Part shown: piece after piece, positions 34,310 through 46,095 of the stretch
How the letters are laid out: every line of letters starts with the position of its first letter
How positions within the stretch are numbered: position 1 is the first letter of the stretch
DNA from: Collybia mongolica
Taxonomy: Eukaryota > Basidiomycota > Agaricomycetes > Agaricales > Clitocybaceae
NCBI GenBank assembly: GCA_013420905.1
Contig: JAAXNY010000001.1
Location: 5,456,001 to 5,520,000, forward strand
DNA: 64,000 nt
Direction: 5' to 3'
The notes under the pieces: generated by a model
What the model was told of the DNA's origin: nothing
Seen by the model: only the letters and a program-made list of their open reading frames with translations
Databases searched by the model: none
Program-made: the position numbers and the translations under genes

Positions 34310-37139
34310 GGTTCGTTGTTGCCCCGCTTCGCTTCGAGCTGGCTGCTTCCATCTCCGACGTCAAAGCGACGCAATGCGGTATCGTCGGCATCGGCATCAT
34401 CAGCTTCAGCGACGTCGGTGTCGGTATCGGTATTGGTATCATCATTCGTGATGTGGATTTTTTTTCCGTTCTCAATATCATCATGGGTTCATTCAGCTGT
34501 ATATTTGGCCTTTTTTTTTTTTTTTTTTTTCTGTTCTTTGTTATGTTCCCTCGTTCATTCCCTTGATACCTTAATCGTGCTCCTATCATTAATCTTGACG
34601 CTCCCATCCATCCATCCCCTTGTCCATGCATTCCCCGGAATCTTGTCAACTGGCTGGCATCCCTTGCTTTTAGTTTAATCTTGTCGGGTACTTCAATCGC
34701 TTTCCATGCTTTTTTACTTTTTTTACTCTTCCATCCCATCCCATTCCAGTTCCAGTTCCTTTCACACCCTCCCGTACGTTGTATCATCTAACCCAACATT
34801 CCATTATCGCACTGCATACTCTACCGACCACCATCTTTCACGACAAGTTGTTTCTTTTTCTTTTTTTTTTTTTTTACGTCTCCCTGCATAGTAACAGTTT
34901 TTTCGCTTGCCAGTATATAATCGACATCGAATCAACTCTTGTCTTTAGTTGAAGACCGTATCAGCTCCAACCCCCCACTGAAAATTATGTGGTGTGTGTT
35001 GGTTTTTACAATTTTGGCTGTATGCTGAGTCGTATGACGTTGAATGCTGGGTGTATGCGCATTATAATTAACGTCACCTCTTTCGCAACATCAACCATCG
35101 CATATATCCCAGCCACATACTTGTAAAACATACATATAAACTTCGATGGGCGCTTGGGTGTACTAAAATGAAGCGCGAAAGATGGCGCTTTCCGGTGAGG
35201 TAAGTGTTTTTTTTTGTGTTGTATAACGAGCCGAGAACAACGCTTACCTCGTTCTCCCTGACTGATATCTGCCCACTCCATTGCATGAGTTTGGGGTGGT
35301 AGCTAGTAGGGCATGTGTAACGGGCGAGTGTTTGTCAAGTCAGATACAAACTGGATTTGATATTCGGCATCCCCTAGTCCGAGTGTGCGTTGAAAAACAA
35401 ACTCCGGCAAACGCGGTCTTGACGTACTGGTGTAGGCCAGAAGTCAGCGTTATTTTATGGTAGATAACGAGCCGCAATAACACTCGCCTCGTTTTTCCTG
35501 ATAAACTGTACCCATAATAACCCTACTCTGACGCCCCAGAAAAGCGTTCCGTCTGCTAGAGGGTGAACAGTCGAGCTTGCCCAGCCGTCTTCCCATGCGT
35601 CAGAGTCAGACCCCGCCGTTTTTTTTGACGCAGTGGTGATGTTGCAGGGATAAGGCGTTTTTGGGACAGCTATCGGTTGCGTTTAAGCATAAAGTCGAGG
35701 TGGGTCACACGCGTACGATGGACACACCTTGTTTGAAGCCAGTCTTTGTATCAGCTCTTATCGCATCTCGGATGTGGCCATTTCGAGCGGTTTGGTGTAG
35801 TCTGACGAGTTGTCTAAAAATACGCTAAATGACAGTCTGCACTCGTTCTTGCCAAGATGTCCGTTGGGGTTGACTAGGTGTACTCGAGCGACTGACCAGT
35901 CTACTAGCCTAAAGAAAAACATTGACCTGGGCCTTTTGAAGCTTAGTTTATCTTAAACTATGCTTGAGGCTCTGAATTAATTTACAGTCAAAAGTGCTTC
36001 AAGCCAGCTTCATCTTGATGCATTTATGGGCTGGCCCAGCCACTCTTTTCAGTCCCCACTGAAGTGTACTACACTAATTATCAATACCAGCACCACACCT
36101 ACACCCACATCCAGGCCATCCAGTGTGCACACTGTGGTTTCATCTCTGTCAGTCAGTGTAAGGGGCTGCATCACACCAAGTGGCCTAAGGGGAGCAGGCC
36201 TAGGTTATTGCAGTGCAAATGATACAGATGTAATGTGTCAGTAAGGAGTAAATTAATAGCTGTGAAAGGGGTAGGAGGAGTGTCACAGGGTAGGCAGGAT
36301 TATGCCAAGGTAGTCTTGAGGCATACAGCAGCATATGGATAAGTATACAATAATGCAAGGTATGTATATCTGAGTGTGACTAGATGTGGGGCACATATGT
36401 GCTCCCCTTACAGTCAGGTCTTTGACCTGCACACCCACAACACTAAACCCCTAGCTCTACCACTGCTGTTATTCTCAATTGATCTATCAGACAACTCGGA
36501 TGTTGAATTTGTTGCACCTCTGAAGACAGTTGCTATGCTACCAATAATAAAAGAGAAGCACTAGTCTAACTAAATCTGAACCTACCACAATCAATTTGGA
36601 CATCAATATAAAGGTCCCTTTCAAGCCAGTAATTCCCCATAAGGCCCCATTGTCAAAATCCACAAAGCACCAAAAGTATTTCACAATTAGTGATGTTTTG
36701 GCCCGGCTTTGGCCTGGCTTGGGCTGGCTTTGGCTTTGAGATATTGCAGGCCAGGCCAAGATGTTTGGCTTTGGCTTGGCCTTGGCCTGGCCCGGCCTGA
36801 GCTGGGGCTTTTGGGTCTGAGGTCACATGTACCATAATTGGGTTTTTTGGTGCTGGGCTACCATTGGAGATGAAAAAGCCCAATTATTATTTTGAGCATG
36901 TCAAGTTACTAAACATAAGAGCCTGCTATGGTTATTTAACATACATGTTATCTTCTTGCCTTGGCCCCTCGGAAGAAGTAGTTGCTAGTCAAGAAAAATA
37001 AATAATTGAAGGTTTGGGCAGTATGAATTTACCAACCTAGTTTTTTTACCAGTGGAGCCTCATCATCTGACTCAGAAGTCGGATGAGCAGCACATTTCAA
37101 TGATGTTCGTGGAGTTGGAACAGTGTTATGAGCAGTATG
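34310..37139. other. 3' region and start of the transposon island
   Basis: 34310-34900 is pyrimidine-rich with long T runs (34510-34530, 34860-34876) and is likely 3' UTR plus simple repeats. A 39-bp imperfect direct repeat occurs at 35223-35261 and 35464-35502. From about 36000 the base composition changes and transposon-type sequence begins. 36694-36808 is a degenerate repeat of GGCTTTGGCCTGGC type. A minus-strand frame at 37029-37223 ends in an acidic, Ser-rich tail (SESDDEAPLVKKLGW) and may be the end of a transposon gene. Confidence 0.4.
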
Positions 37140-37549
37140 CTGTACTTTACAGTCCCCCACATGTCCTTGTGGACTCTGCAAGGACAGCACAAAGTCCACA
37201 TGGACTCTGCATGGACTCTGCACAGACTCACTTACTTTCTTCTATTATAAAGTACTTACTTACTCTTTTACTTACTGACAATCTATGTAATTGATAGGAT
37301 AAAAACATATATTATTACTGAGTATAATACATGGATGATAAATATAATTTAATATAGGCAGGGGCCCCCACCCCTGCCCCCCCCATCATCCTCATCAGCC
37401 CCCACAACATTGTCAGCAGCCTGGGTTTCAGTGGCAATGGCACTGGCCACTTTTCTTGTTATTGTCCCCGTTCTTGTTGTTGTTGTTGTCCTTGTGGTGG
37501 TGGTGGTAGTCTTCATTGTAGTTGTCCTTGTTGTTGTGCCATTATTGGG
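37140..37549 (+). repeat. Left inverted arm
   Basis: It pairs with 38378-38799 in reverse complement, with scattered substitutions and small indels. Confidence 0.75.
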
Positions 37550-38377
37550 AGGTCTTTACACTAAGCCACATAACCCATGCGGACTCTGTGCAGACTCCAC
37601 ATGGACACACGGACTCATTTGGCAGGACCGTCAGCCAGACAAGAATCTGTGTCCATGCTGAGTCTGCATCAATCTGCGTAATTTTACACGGACACATGGA
37701 CTAGCATGGACGGACAGCTCGCAGAGTCCACACGGCCAGTCGATTACTAATCAGATTAGTAATATAAATTTTATTTACACAAATTATATATACTATCTAT
37801 TATTAATAACATAACATAACAGCAGTGAAAAACTTGCATCCAACTAGGTTTGAATGCGTACAGGCACGAACATTACGTAATATGTTTGGCGTTCATAACC
37901 ATTGGGCAAGGCGGGCATTTCTAGCTACAGAATCACTGGCCTCAAGTCAACGGACGTAGGTCACGTGATTACGAGGCATGTGCAATGGTCACATTACTGT
38001 TGCCATGTCTTCGTTGGTTCTTTTCAACCACATCAACGACGTCCGCCAAAACCACCAACGCCAACACATCGAACACCAACCAACGTCAACATGACAACGC
38101 ACAAGATGGTGTGGGGAGAAGGATAGAAACAGATGCGGAACGAGGGGATGACAAGGAAAGGGTGCCCTGAGGGGCAGAACCAGGTGAGTTGTACACTGCT
38201 GCTCACCCACATGCTTACCATGCAGCGCGTCCCACTTCAGGAACTTGAAACAAAGGATACAGCCGCCAACAGCAACAGGAGGAAGGCAGCAACAACAACA
38301 ACAACAATGAAGACAGCAACAGCAACAGCAGCAACAGTGCCAACGAGGCCTGTGGCAACAATGGCAACAGCAGCGGC

Positions 38378-38799
38378 ACTAACAATGGTGCGACAACAAC
38401 AACAACAACAACTACAACAAAGACGATGACCACCACCATGAGGATGACAACTAAGGACAACAGGGACAACGACAAGACAAGCGGCCAGTGCTGCTGCTGC
38501 TGAAACCCAGGCCGCTGACAATGTTGTGGGGGCTGACGATGACAATGTGGGGGCGGGGGCCCCCACCCCCGCCTATATTAAATTATTTTATCATATATGT
38601 ATTATACTTAGTAATAATATATGTTTTATTCTATTAATTACATAGATTGTTAGTAAGTAAAAGAGTAAGTAAGTGCTTCATAATAAAAGAAAGTAAGTGA
38701 GTCCACACGGAGTCCGCGCAGAGTCCGTGCAGAGTCCGTGTGGACTTTGTGCTGTCCTTGCAGACTCCACAAGGACATGTGGGGGAGTGTAAAGTACAG
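38378..38799 (-). repeat. Right inverted arm
   Basis: It pairs with 37140-37549 in reverse complement. It contains an expanded CAA microsatellite on its inner side. Confidence 0.75.
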
Positions 38800-40622
38800 A
38801 GTTACTCTTAGTCCACTTAATGTGGCCTTTGAAAGCTGAACGTCTTTGATAATTGCACATGCACCCTTCATTGCATGTCTTGGCTTGATTATCAAAACTT
38901 CTACTCCAATCCAGGGAATTTCCTTGTGCTTGAGGGGGGGTCACAACATTACTCAGAGGTGTCAATTGGCTGTGCAGAATCATTGCAGGGTCAATGACTT
39001 TAACCCGGTTTCTGTGAACCTTGTGTGGCTATTCAAAGCATATCAAAATATGACTGAAATATAAGAAATCACACATTTACCTTTAGGGAATCAGGGTCAA
39101 CAAAGGCCTCTGGTCCTTGTGTTTCAAGCTGTTCAGAAATAAAGGCAAGCTCATCTGTGACCTCTACCACCCACCCCTTTTTCCCTTGAAGACTTCCACT
39201 GATCACTTCAGCAAAATGACCTGGGGCAACGAACTTCCACATCTCAGACCATGAAACCATATGTAAACCCTCCTCCATCTCAAGATCCACCTCTGCAGAA
39301 TCTACTCCAACAGAGTTGATGATGCCTCTCTTGGAGGATTTCTTGATGACCACCTCTTCACCTTCAAAAAATTGCCATTCCAAAGGACAAGGGAACCGGG
39401 CATTCTCAATTTCAGGGTGAGGAGAATATAAAAAGAACTCCATCAGTTTTCTTGTTAACACAACTGGGGAGCATGACACCAAACCAAAACTGAACTCCTG
39501 GCATTCCAGGAAGAACTCGAATTTGCGACCAAAGGTGGTAAAATGGCCTTTAGTCTTGCTGTCAATGATTTGGACCATGGGGTATGCTTGGATGATTTGT
39601 TCTCGTGTGTCATTGTCAAACAAGACTGGGTCAGAGTGGGCAACAGATTGCTTCCTTTTTTTACCAGAGGAATTTCTATCTTTAGGGGGGAGGTGGGGTA
39701 ATAGCAAAACTTCAAGTTTGCCTAAGCTTTCCACTGATGAAACATAGCCTACATTGCCTTTGTAGAGTCCCCGACATATTGTGACCCAGTTTCCAGCGGT
39801 GGGGATTTCTGTGGCATAGCTCATGTTCAGCAATGCTACCCATTCCTCCAGATTGATTCCTGAAATCCCATCCCAGGGCTGAAAGATGGTAGGTGAAGAG
39901 CATAAGAGGTCTGATAGATGTGAATTCATGGGTGCCTCAATGTAAATCCAGCCACATATAGAGTCCCAACAGAATGCCAACCTTATTTGATGCTGGGGAT
40001 TTGTGTTATTGAGGACAAACATAACTGCATCTCTCTCCCTCCTCTCCTAATAAAAATATTGCGTTTTAGGTATAGTTCTGATGAGGCATAAGGACAGACT
40101 CACCATACAGCGGACCTGCATTAGTGGACTGTCCATAAAGGTGGGCTGGCATTCCAGATCTAGAACGGAAAACCTCAGCTCGTTATCTTCAAGAGTGGGG
40201 GTTCATGGAAAAAAGCCACCTGCAAGGTGACTGTAATAAGTGTCATCGTCATCATCATTGTCATTGTTGTCATTGTTGTTGTCCCCCTCATTGTCACCAT
40301 CATCCTTCTCCTCACATGTTGCCCATGATTGTTGCATAATTCTGTAGATGAAGTCATCAAATTCTTCATCATAGTCATGAACATTGGTGAGGGATGCTGA
40401 TGGCTGTCTGTTATTGTTGTCATCTTCATCATCAATGAAGTTGTCTAGGACATTAGACAATGTTAAAGACATTGTCAACATTTCTAATGTGCATAAGTAC
40501 TCACCAAGGCCCTGCTCCTCCTCATTGCTTAGCTCCCCCTCCTTGTTGTCAACTTGGGCTTCGAGATCAACAAAGCTGTGCACCATGTTCAGAACATCAC
40601 TAGGCATGGTCTTGTCCTTCAT
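38800..40622 (-). pseudogene. Spt5-like protein (NGN + KOW), 3'-truncated by an element
   Basis: It is read from 40622 downward. An acidic N-terminal part (40203-40622) contains runs of D/N/E like the Spt5 N-terminus. Next comes an NGN-like domain: LMQVRCM then ERRERDAV joined across a 57-nt intron (40047-40103), followed by LAFCWDSICGWIYIEAPMN. KOW-like segments follow: ICRGLYKGNVGYVSSVE, FFEGEEVVIKKSSKRGIINS and FAEVISGSLQGKKGWVVEV. The long frame ends at 39069. A further segment (about 38800-38980) with DWSRSF, PRHAMKGACAIIKDVQLSKA and LSGLRVT continues the paralog's order and then stops at the inserted element. Genuine Spt5 is a transcription elongation factor; this copy's setting suggests a transposon-borne or expanded paralog. 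The C-terminal part is lost. Confidence 0.6.
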
Positions 40623-40937
40623 ACTAGTAATGTCTGTAGGTTTCCTATAAGATTTTTTTATTAGCTTTGTTAACTTAAAACAATTCCTTATTACAATTCT
40701 ATTGGGCTTGTAAAGTACTAATACAAAGTCTATATACTACCTAATAGTCTAGTAATATCATATACTTACAACAAGGAGGGAGGGCAGGGGCCAATGGGCA
40801 ATGGTGGTGGTAAAGAGACAAGAGAGAAAGTGTGCGAAAGCAGGTGGCCAGCACATGATATGGCTTGGAAAGTTCAGCCATCAGGCATCTTGGTCATCAA
40901 CCATGGCTGAGATGCTGAAGGGCCCAGACTTCTGCAT

Positions 40938-42647
40938 GTGAAGGCTACATGTGAAGGAGATTCCTCCAAGAAAAGGAAACAAGGTACCCTCCGCTCCAAG
41001 CCGGGTTTGTTTGATGATGAAAAATGGGACCGAATCATCAAAACTCACCCCAGAGTCACTATCGTCGACAGCAAAACTATGGGCCATTTTGCTGCTTTCA
41101 GTCGCAAATTTGAATTTTTCCTTGAACGCAGAACTTATGGCTTTGGTTTGGTATTGTGTGTCCCCGTTTCCTTACAAAGCAAGATGATGGATTGTTTCTA
41201 TGCTGTCCTCACCCTGAAATCAAAAGCGCACAATTCCCATGCCCTTCAGAATGGCAATTTTTTGAAGGCGAACAGGTGGTCATAAAGGAATCCTCTAAGA
41301 GGGGTATCATCCAGTCTGTCAGTATTGATTTGGCAGAGGTGGAACTAGAAATGGGGGAGGGTTTACGCATGGTCCTGTGGTCCAATATATGGAAGTACAT
41401 TGCTCATGGCCATTTTGCAGAAGTAATCAGTGGGGCTCTCCAAGGGGAAAAGGGATGGGTAGTTGAGGTGACAGAGGAATATGTCTACATTGTCAAACAT
41501 CTTGAAACACAAGGACCGCAGAGTTACATCAGTCCAAACTCCCTCAAGGTAAAAACTTAAGATATTATGCCAGTCACATTGTAATTTACTTTTAAACAGC
41601 CACTCAAAGTCCATAGGAACTGGGTGAAAGTAGTTGACCCTCCGATAATACTCCACAGTCAACCACCAACATTAAGTAATGTACCAACTGTCCCAATTAA
41701 ACATGAGGAAGTTCCCTGGATAGGGCTTGAGGTTTTGGTCGTCAAAACAGGACATGCAATGAAGGGTTCTCATGCAGTAATCAAAGATGTTCAACTCTTG
41801 AAAACTACACTCAGTGGACTCCGAGTTACTGTTCAATTTATTCACTTGAATCCTGCACATCCATTCAGTGGCAAAGTTCTGGACTACAATGATGTTGTAG
41901 AATCTTCATAAATATTATATTCTTCTTCATATTCATTATGAGCTAATTTCTCCCCCAAGGTCTTGCCTCAAATTAAATGAATTTGCCCCACCCAAGAACA
42001 AATTATTTGTCCCCCTCCCAGGCCATGTTGCCAAATTCCCCCCTCCCCAGGAACCTGCTGTGGCTGCCACTACTGCAGCAGTGGGGGGTAGCACACCCAT
42101 GCCTGACTTTCACCACTTGACGCCAGCCTGGAACCCCTCATCTCAAACACCTGATGTAGGATCCTCCTCTCAAGCCTCCCCTCCACCAACTATATCACAA
42201 CAGCAGGGACCTGCTCACCCATTATTAGATCCATGGCTTATTGATATTAAATTAAAGGTGTTGGTTACAGGTGGGCAATATCAAGGTAAAGAAATGGTGG
42301 TCTCCATAGTGCGGATAGAGGGAGCATTATCAGTCCAGTTCAACCACTACAAGGCATTGGGATCCTTGCCTCCAGGAGACCTCACACCAAAACGTCCCAA
42401 TCCTACATGTGATAATGGATTGTTGTTTGTAGTTGAAGGTGACCACCTGGGCCAATATGTCTGCTGAATTCACCATTGTTACGAGAATGGCCAGCCAATT
42501 ATGATATTGGACATCATCAACTGGACTGAGGGAGGCCACAAAACACTTTCGGGGGATCATTTGGAACTAAGCCCTGATGTACTCTGCATTGGCCATGAAA
42601 CCAAAGAAGAAAAGGCACAAAATGAGGGATTAATGACTGCTCTTTGA
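40938..42647 (+). pseudogene. Second Spt5-like copy, 5'-truncated and frameshifted
   Basis: It lies head-to-head with the minus-strand copy and is a diverged paralog. It begins in the linker (SSKKRKQGTLRS) and therefore lacks the acidic part and the NGN domain. It continues with IVDSKTMGHFAAFSRKFEFF, then shifts frame near 41190-41210, after which EWQFFEGEQVVIKESSKRGI and FAEVISGALQGEKGWVVEV follow. After a probable intron near 41558-41600 it reads GHAMKGSHAVIKDVQLLKTT and LSGLRVTVQF. A Pro/Ser-rich linker with PDFHHLTPAWNPSSQTPD resembles the TPAW/SRTP-type C-terminal repeats of Spt5. A last KOW-like part ends with an in-frame stop at 42465-42467, beyond which similarity-like coding continues to about 42647. 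At least two disruptions make it a likely pseudogene. Confidence 0.55.
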
Positions 42648-43695
42648 AAGGATGCTCGTAAAACTCGCGCGAAATAATTAACAGGCATTACTTTCAATTT
42701 TGCATATATCTTTTGGGACTTTACTGCATCACATATATATACACATCATAATTTTTGCTGTTTTCCCTGCTCATCGTCCCTTCTACTCGATTTACGTCTC
42801 CATTTTTTGCTCTTGACTTTTTCCTGGAAGTTAAAATTGAATACCAGATTGATTAAGTTGCCACCTTTGACACAGATTTGAATAATAAACTTTGTTGTCA
42901 ACTAATAAGATACTGTCAGAAACTGGTTATGTGAGTTGATTCACATACCTTCCCCTCCAATGGGTTGATAGTGCTGATATTCTTACACTCTTCAGGGACT
43001 ATGTCTGCCTCCGTTTTAATATCACCTAGGTAAGAGTTTTTCCTTCAGCATCATGTGGAGTTAGATTATTGCTTACTGTTATCCTTGGGTACACTGGATC
43101 CATGGCTTGAAGATTCGGACTTGCAAAGGTCCATAAACCAGTTTCTATTTTCCAATAGACCAAGTTGATTCTCTGGTGAGCAAGGACCAAAGAAAGCACA
43201 ATCAGATGGTCCACAGTCTGATTCAGTCTTGGATTCCATTGTGCTTTCCACAATGTGACCAGAAACATCATCATTCTGCAGCACATAGTGGGTAGGGGAA
43301 GTGTCTGGAGGGTTGGGTGTGAGGCCAGTGGCCATTACATTGTGATTATTTTTTTTTTAGTTCCAAGGTCCTTTATATGTTTTATTTTGTGCTCATGCCC
43401 CAAACCCAAACACTCTACCTGAGCACAGTTAAAGATCTGGAATCCAAAGCTAATCAGATTATAGAAATCCCTTTGCCCACCCCAAAGCCTGGAACCCATT
43501 TTTTTTTCTTTTTCATCCCCTGTGCAAATTGATTTGAGCTCGGTTCTGTTGTCCTTGGGGACAGAACCTGCTCCACCTCAAATTTAAAAGAACCCTCTTT
43601 CTCTGTGTCTCCCAGCATCTCCTCATTCGCTCGGTCTTGCCTTTCTTCAACTTTGCCACCAGCTCTTTCTCCAACACACCCTTTTCCATAAAACT
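42648..43695. other. Transposon-island sequence with a short unknown ORF
   Basis: A minus-strand frame at 43066-43335 (89 codons) is Ser/Asp/Cys-containing with no domain that I recognise (contains SDCAFFGPCSPENQLGLLEN). Otherwise AT-rich sequence with pyrimidine tracts. Confidence 0.35.
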
Positions 43696-44612
43696 ATGGC
43701 TAAGTCTACTGCATTTTAAAAAGCGAAGCAATCTCGCAAGGTGGCATTGTCTTCAGGCTCATCCCAGAGAGTTAAAGGTAGATACTGTGATTTTCAAATG
43801 GAAACATGTTACCTATTATTACATTTTGTTTCACCAGGTACACGGATAAATACATCAGAGACAATGGCAATGGAAGCAAAAATGAAGAAAATGAAAGGTA
43901 TTACTTTTTTTTTGCATACTTCCTATACCATACTAACGTGACTAGCTGAACTCGTAGCCCTTCGCAAAGCTGCCCATGCTAAAGAACAGCAGAAGAATGT
44001 CATACCACGCCCACCGCGCGGCGTTGCAGGGAACGGATTCAATCTCCAGGCTGAAATGCAACTCCAAGATGATTCTGATTTATACAAGGCCATTCGTGTA
44101 AGTTTTACTTCTTAAAACCCTTTGCTCCAATCTTTTTCTTACAAGTAATAGCGCTGTGTTCATAGTTTAGTTGGTAACGCAGGCCTCAACTACTCAGTTG
44201 TTTGGCACAGGCAACCTACAGTAGTCATTAATCAAATCATCCGCATGGTAAGTCTTTTCTTTGCTGCTTTGTTACTCATTTAAATAATTTATTTCAGGCC
44301 GAAAGTCAGCATACATACCTCAAAAAATTCCATAATGGCTGGGCCACTCAAGAATTTATCAAGTTACATTTGAAGAACAAACGCGCCTATGCTCATAAAT
44401 GTGGGTATACAAATGAGACTGGAAGCAGTAATGCTGATGATGAGGAGGAAATGGATGTCGACATTGACTTAAATGAGCATGATGAGGATGAAGTAGATAG
44501 TAGTAATGAGGGGGAAGAGGATGGGGACCAGAAGGGTGAGGACCAGGAGGGTGAGGACCAGGAGGATGAGGACCAGGAGGATGAGGAAGGGAATGAATCA
44601 GAAGCCTACTAA
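43696..44612 (+). pseudogene. Transposon-associated agaricomycete protein, interrupted
   Basis: A chain of exon-like segments can be followed. An ATG at 43696 is stopped after seven codons. Later segments read ELVALRKAAHAKEQQKNVIP (from about 43947), NGFNLQAEMQLQDDSDLYKA, VVWHRQPTVVINQIIRM, then AESQHTYLKKFHNGWATQEF and IKLHLKNKRAYAHKCGY (about 44299-44405), ending in a long acidic tail of repeated GEDQE units. The pattern of a small-residue PRP linker, an exon ending in a FHNGWAT-E-I-K-LKN-R segment and an acidic tail is one I associate with repeated, transposon-linked agaricomycete genes. The early stop and uncertain junctions suggest a dead copy. Function unknown. Confidence 0.4.
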
Positions 44613-44659
44613 TCATTAGAATATTGTTAAATGTTGAATCACATAAATTCAAACATCTA

Positions 44660-45210
44660 TAAGAGGATGAAATATCCAAATAAAAATGAGTGCATTTCAA
44701 CCTTTCAATGGATGAAAAGTTAGTACTACTTTCATCCAAAAACAATCCAGTAAAATGGTGAAAAAGAGGATGAATTTAAGTGAGGAAAATGGGATGAATT
44801 TGAACATATGATTTTCATCTCTCATAAAATGCCAGTATTTTTGCCCTTAATAGTATGAAATTCATCCCTCATGTAAGACTCGCAAGGGTGTTATTTCTGC
44901 CCTTAATAGTATGAAATTCATCCTTTTTGAAAGGTTAGTATAGCACCCTTGATAGTAAGAAATTCATCCCATGAGGGTGAATTATGAGGGGTATGAATAC
45001 AGACAAATTTCGCATGAAATTCATCCATCAAATTATACCTTAAAGGGGGGTTTTCCCTCCATTTTTCCCCCTACAGGGGGTGTGTTTTCAAACATCTTTG
45101 AGATGAAATTCATTACATTTTAGGATTGTTAATTGAATGAATTTCATATTTTTAATGTACTATTTCTCTTATTTAAGAGGATGCAACACAGGGTTGAATT
45201 TCATCTATTC
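44660..45210. repeat. Array of a palindromic GAATTTCAT-type motif
   Basis: At least nine copies of GATGAATTT / GAAATTCATC and close variants, in both orientations, are spread irregularly over about 550 bp of AT-rich DNA (for example near 44768, 44791, 44856, 44908, 44958, 45015, 45100, 45133 and 45193). The motif is self-complementary around GAATTC-like cores. Such clusters are typical of subterminal transposase-binding sites. Confidence 0.55.
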
Positions 45211-45256
45211 TCAGTTTCACAGTGTAGATGTGGGGTGCATATGCACTCCCCTTACA

Positions 45257-46095
45257 AACTCCAGCTTTTAGACCTGAACAAACATTGACTTGATATCCTA
45301 CTTTCAGCTGAGATTTCGGACAAACTTATATTAAACTCATAACTTCAGCAAGGCCCATATGCTTTCTGAAATTAAACCTTAGATTTAATTTTGACTTGAC
45401 CATTTACACACCGTCGAATATTATTATTTCGGTGGTAGCTTAAACATTCCTTGAATTGCTTCCGAATTTCAACACATTTCCAACGTTTTCAGCCCAGCTA
45501 AAAACATCTACTTCCCGGGGTGAGTTGGAACCTGCTGTAACACATGAATTCTACATACAGCTTCGAGCGTATCCTCCCGAGGTGTCTCCATCCTGACATG
45601 ACATGACTCAACTCAAGGACCGCGGATCCGCAGCAGGAAGAAAAGAAGTCGAAGAAGTGACGCAGTCTGACTCGAGCAGATGTCTCCGGGTGCGTTGTAC
45701 CTGCCGCGCTCGACGTTTCACTGACGACACCAATCAAAAATCTTGTATGTAAATTGTCTAACTGAAACTTTTCGTTGGGACCCTGAGATGGTTAAATAAT
45801 ATTCGCGCAAAGTCGACGTTCCGCAGTTCGAGCGTGGTGGGGTTGGGAGGACAGGGTGAGGGCCGCAGTATGGGCTGGGAATGCGACTGCGAGAGAACCT
45901 TGGAGAGAGCGCGCTGTAACTACACAGATTAGCGCGTGTCGGTAAAAGCAGTGTGAAATGATTTGTTTGCCGTTGATGACGCGGACACCGGCTGTGTGTC
46001 GAGGAACGGGAATAATAAATCATGTCATTTATTTATTACCTCAAAACTCGTCACTGAATTTCGCAACATCTCCTCCATAAGTCTGCCTCAACCCC
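45257..46095. other. 5' region of the Zn2Cys6 gene, nothing else recognised
   Basis: Transposon-type AT-rich sequence gives way to mixed composition at about 45480. No independent gene is supported; the last few hundred bases are the likely promoter and 5' UTR of the transcription factor. Confidence 0.4.

Larger units (their letters stand above)
37140..38799. mobile_element. DNA element with ~410-bp inverted arms
   Basis: The left arm (37140-37549) and right arm (38378-38799) are inverted copies, beginning CTGTACTTTACA then CCCCCACATGTCC. They match over roughly 400 bp, including the internal GC-rich block, the repeated GGACTCTGC-type motifs and the TTG/CAA microsatellite. The 830-bp spacer is full of further GGACTC...CATGGAC motifs, typical of subterminal transposase-binding repeats. 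No transposase frame is visible, so it is probably a non-autonomous, foldback-like element. A clear target duplication could not be found. The right end at 38799 coincides with the point where the adjacent Spt5-like frame loses similarity to its paralog, so the element appears to have inserted into that gene. Confidence 0.75.

Noticed and set aside
31417..34787. Several long antisense and out-of-frame ORFs, up to 425 codons, over the AreA-like/DUF3295-like gene
   Set aside because: They are low-complexity shadows caused by the high GC content and strong codon bias of the sense gene, with no domain motifs and no independent splice structure.
38133..38566. Low-complexity ORFs rich in Thr/Ala or Val/Leu in the right inverted arm
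   Set aside because: They are translations of the CAA/TTG microsatellite and appear in all frames.
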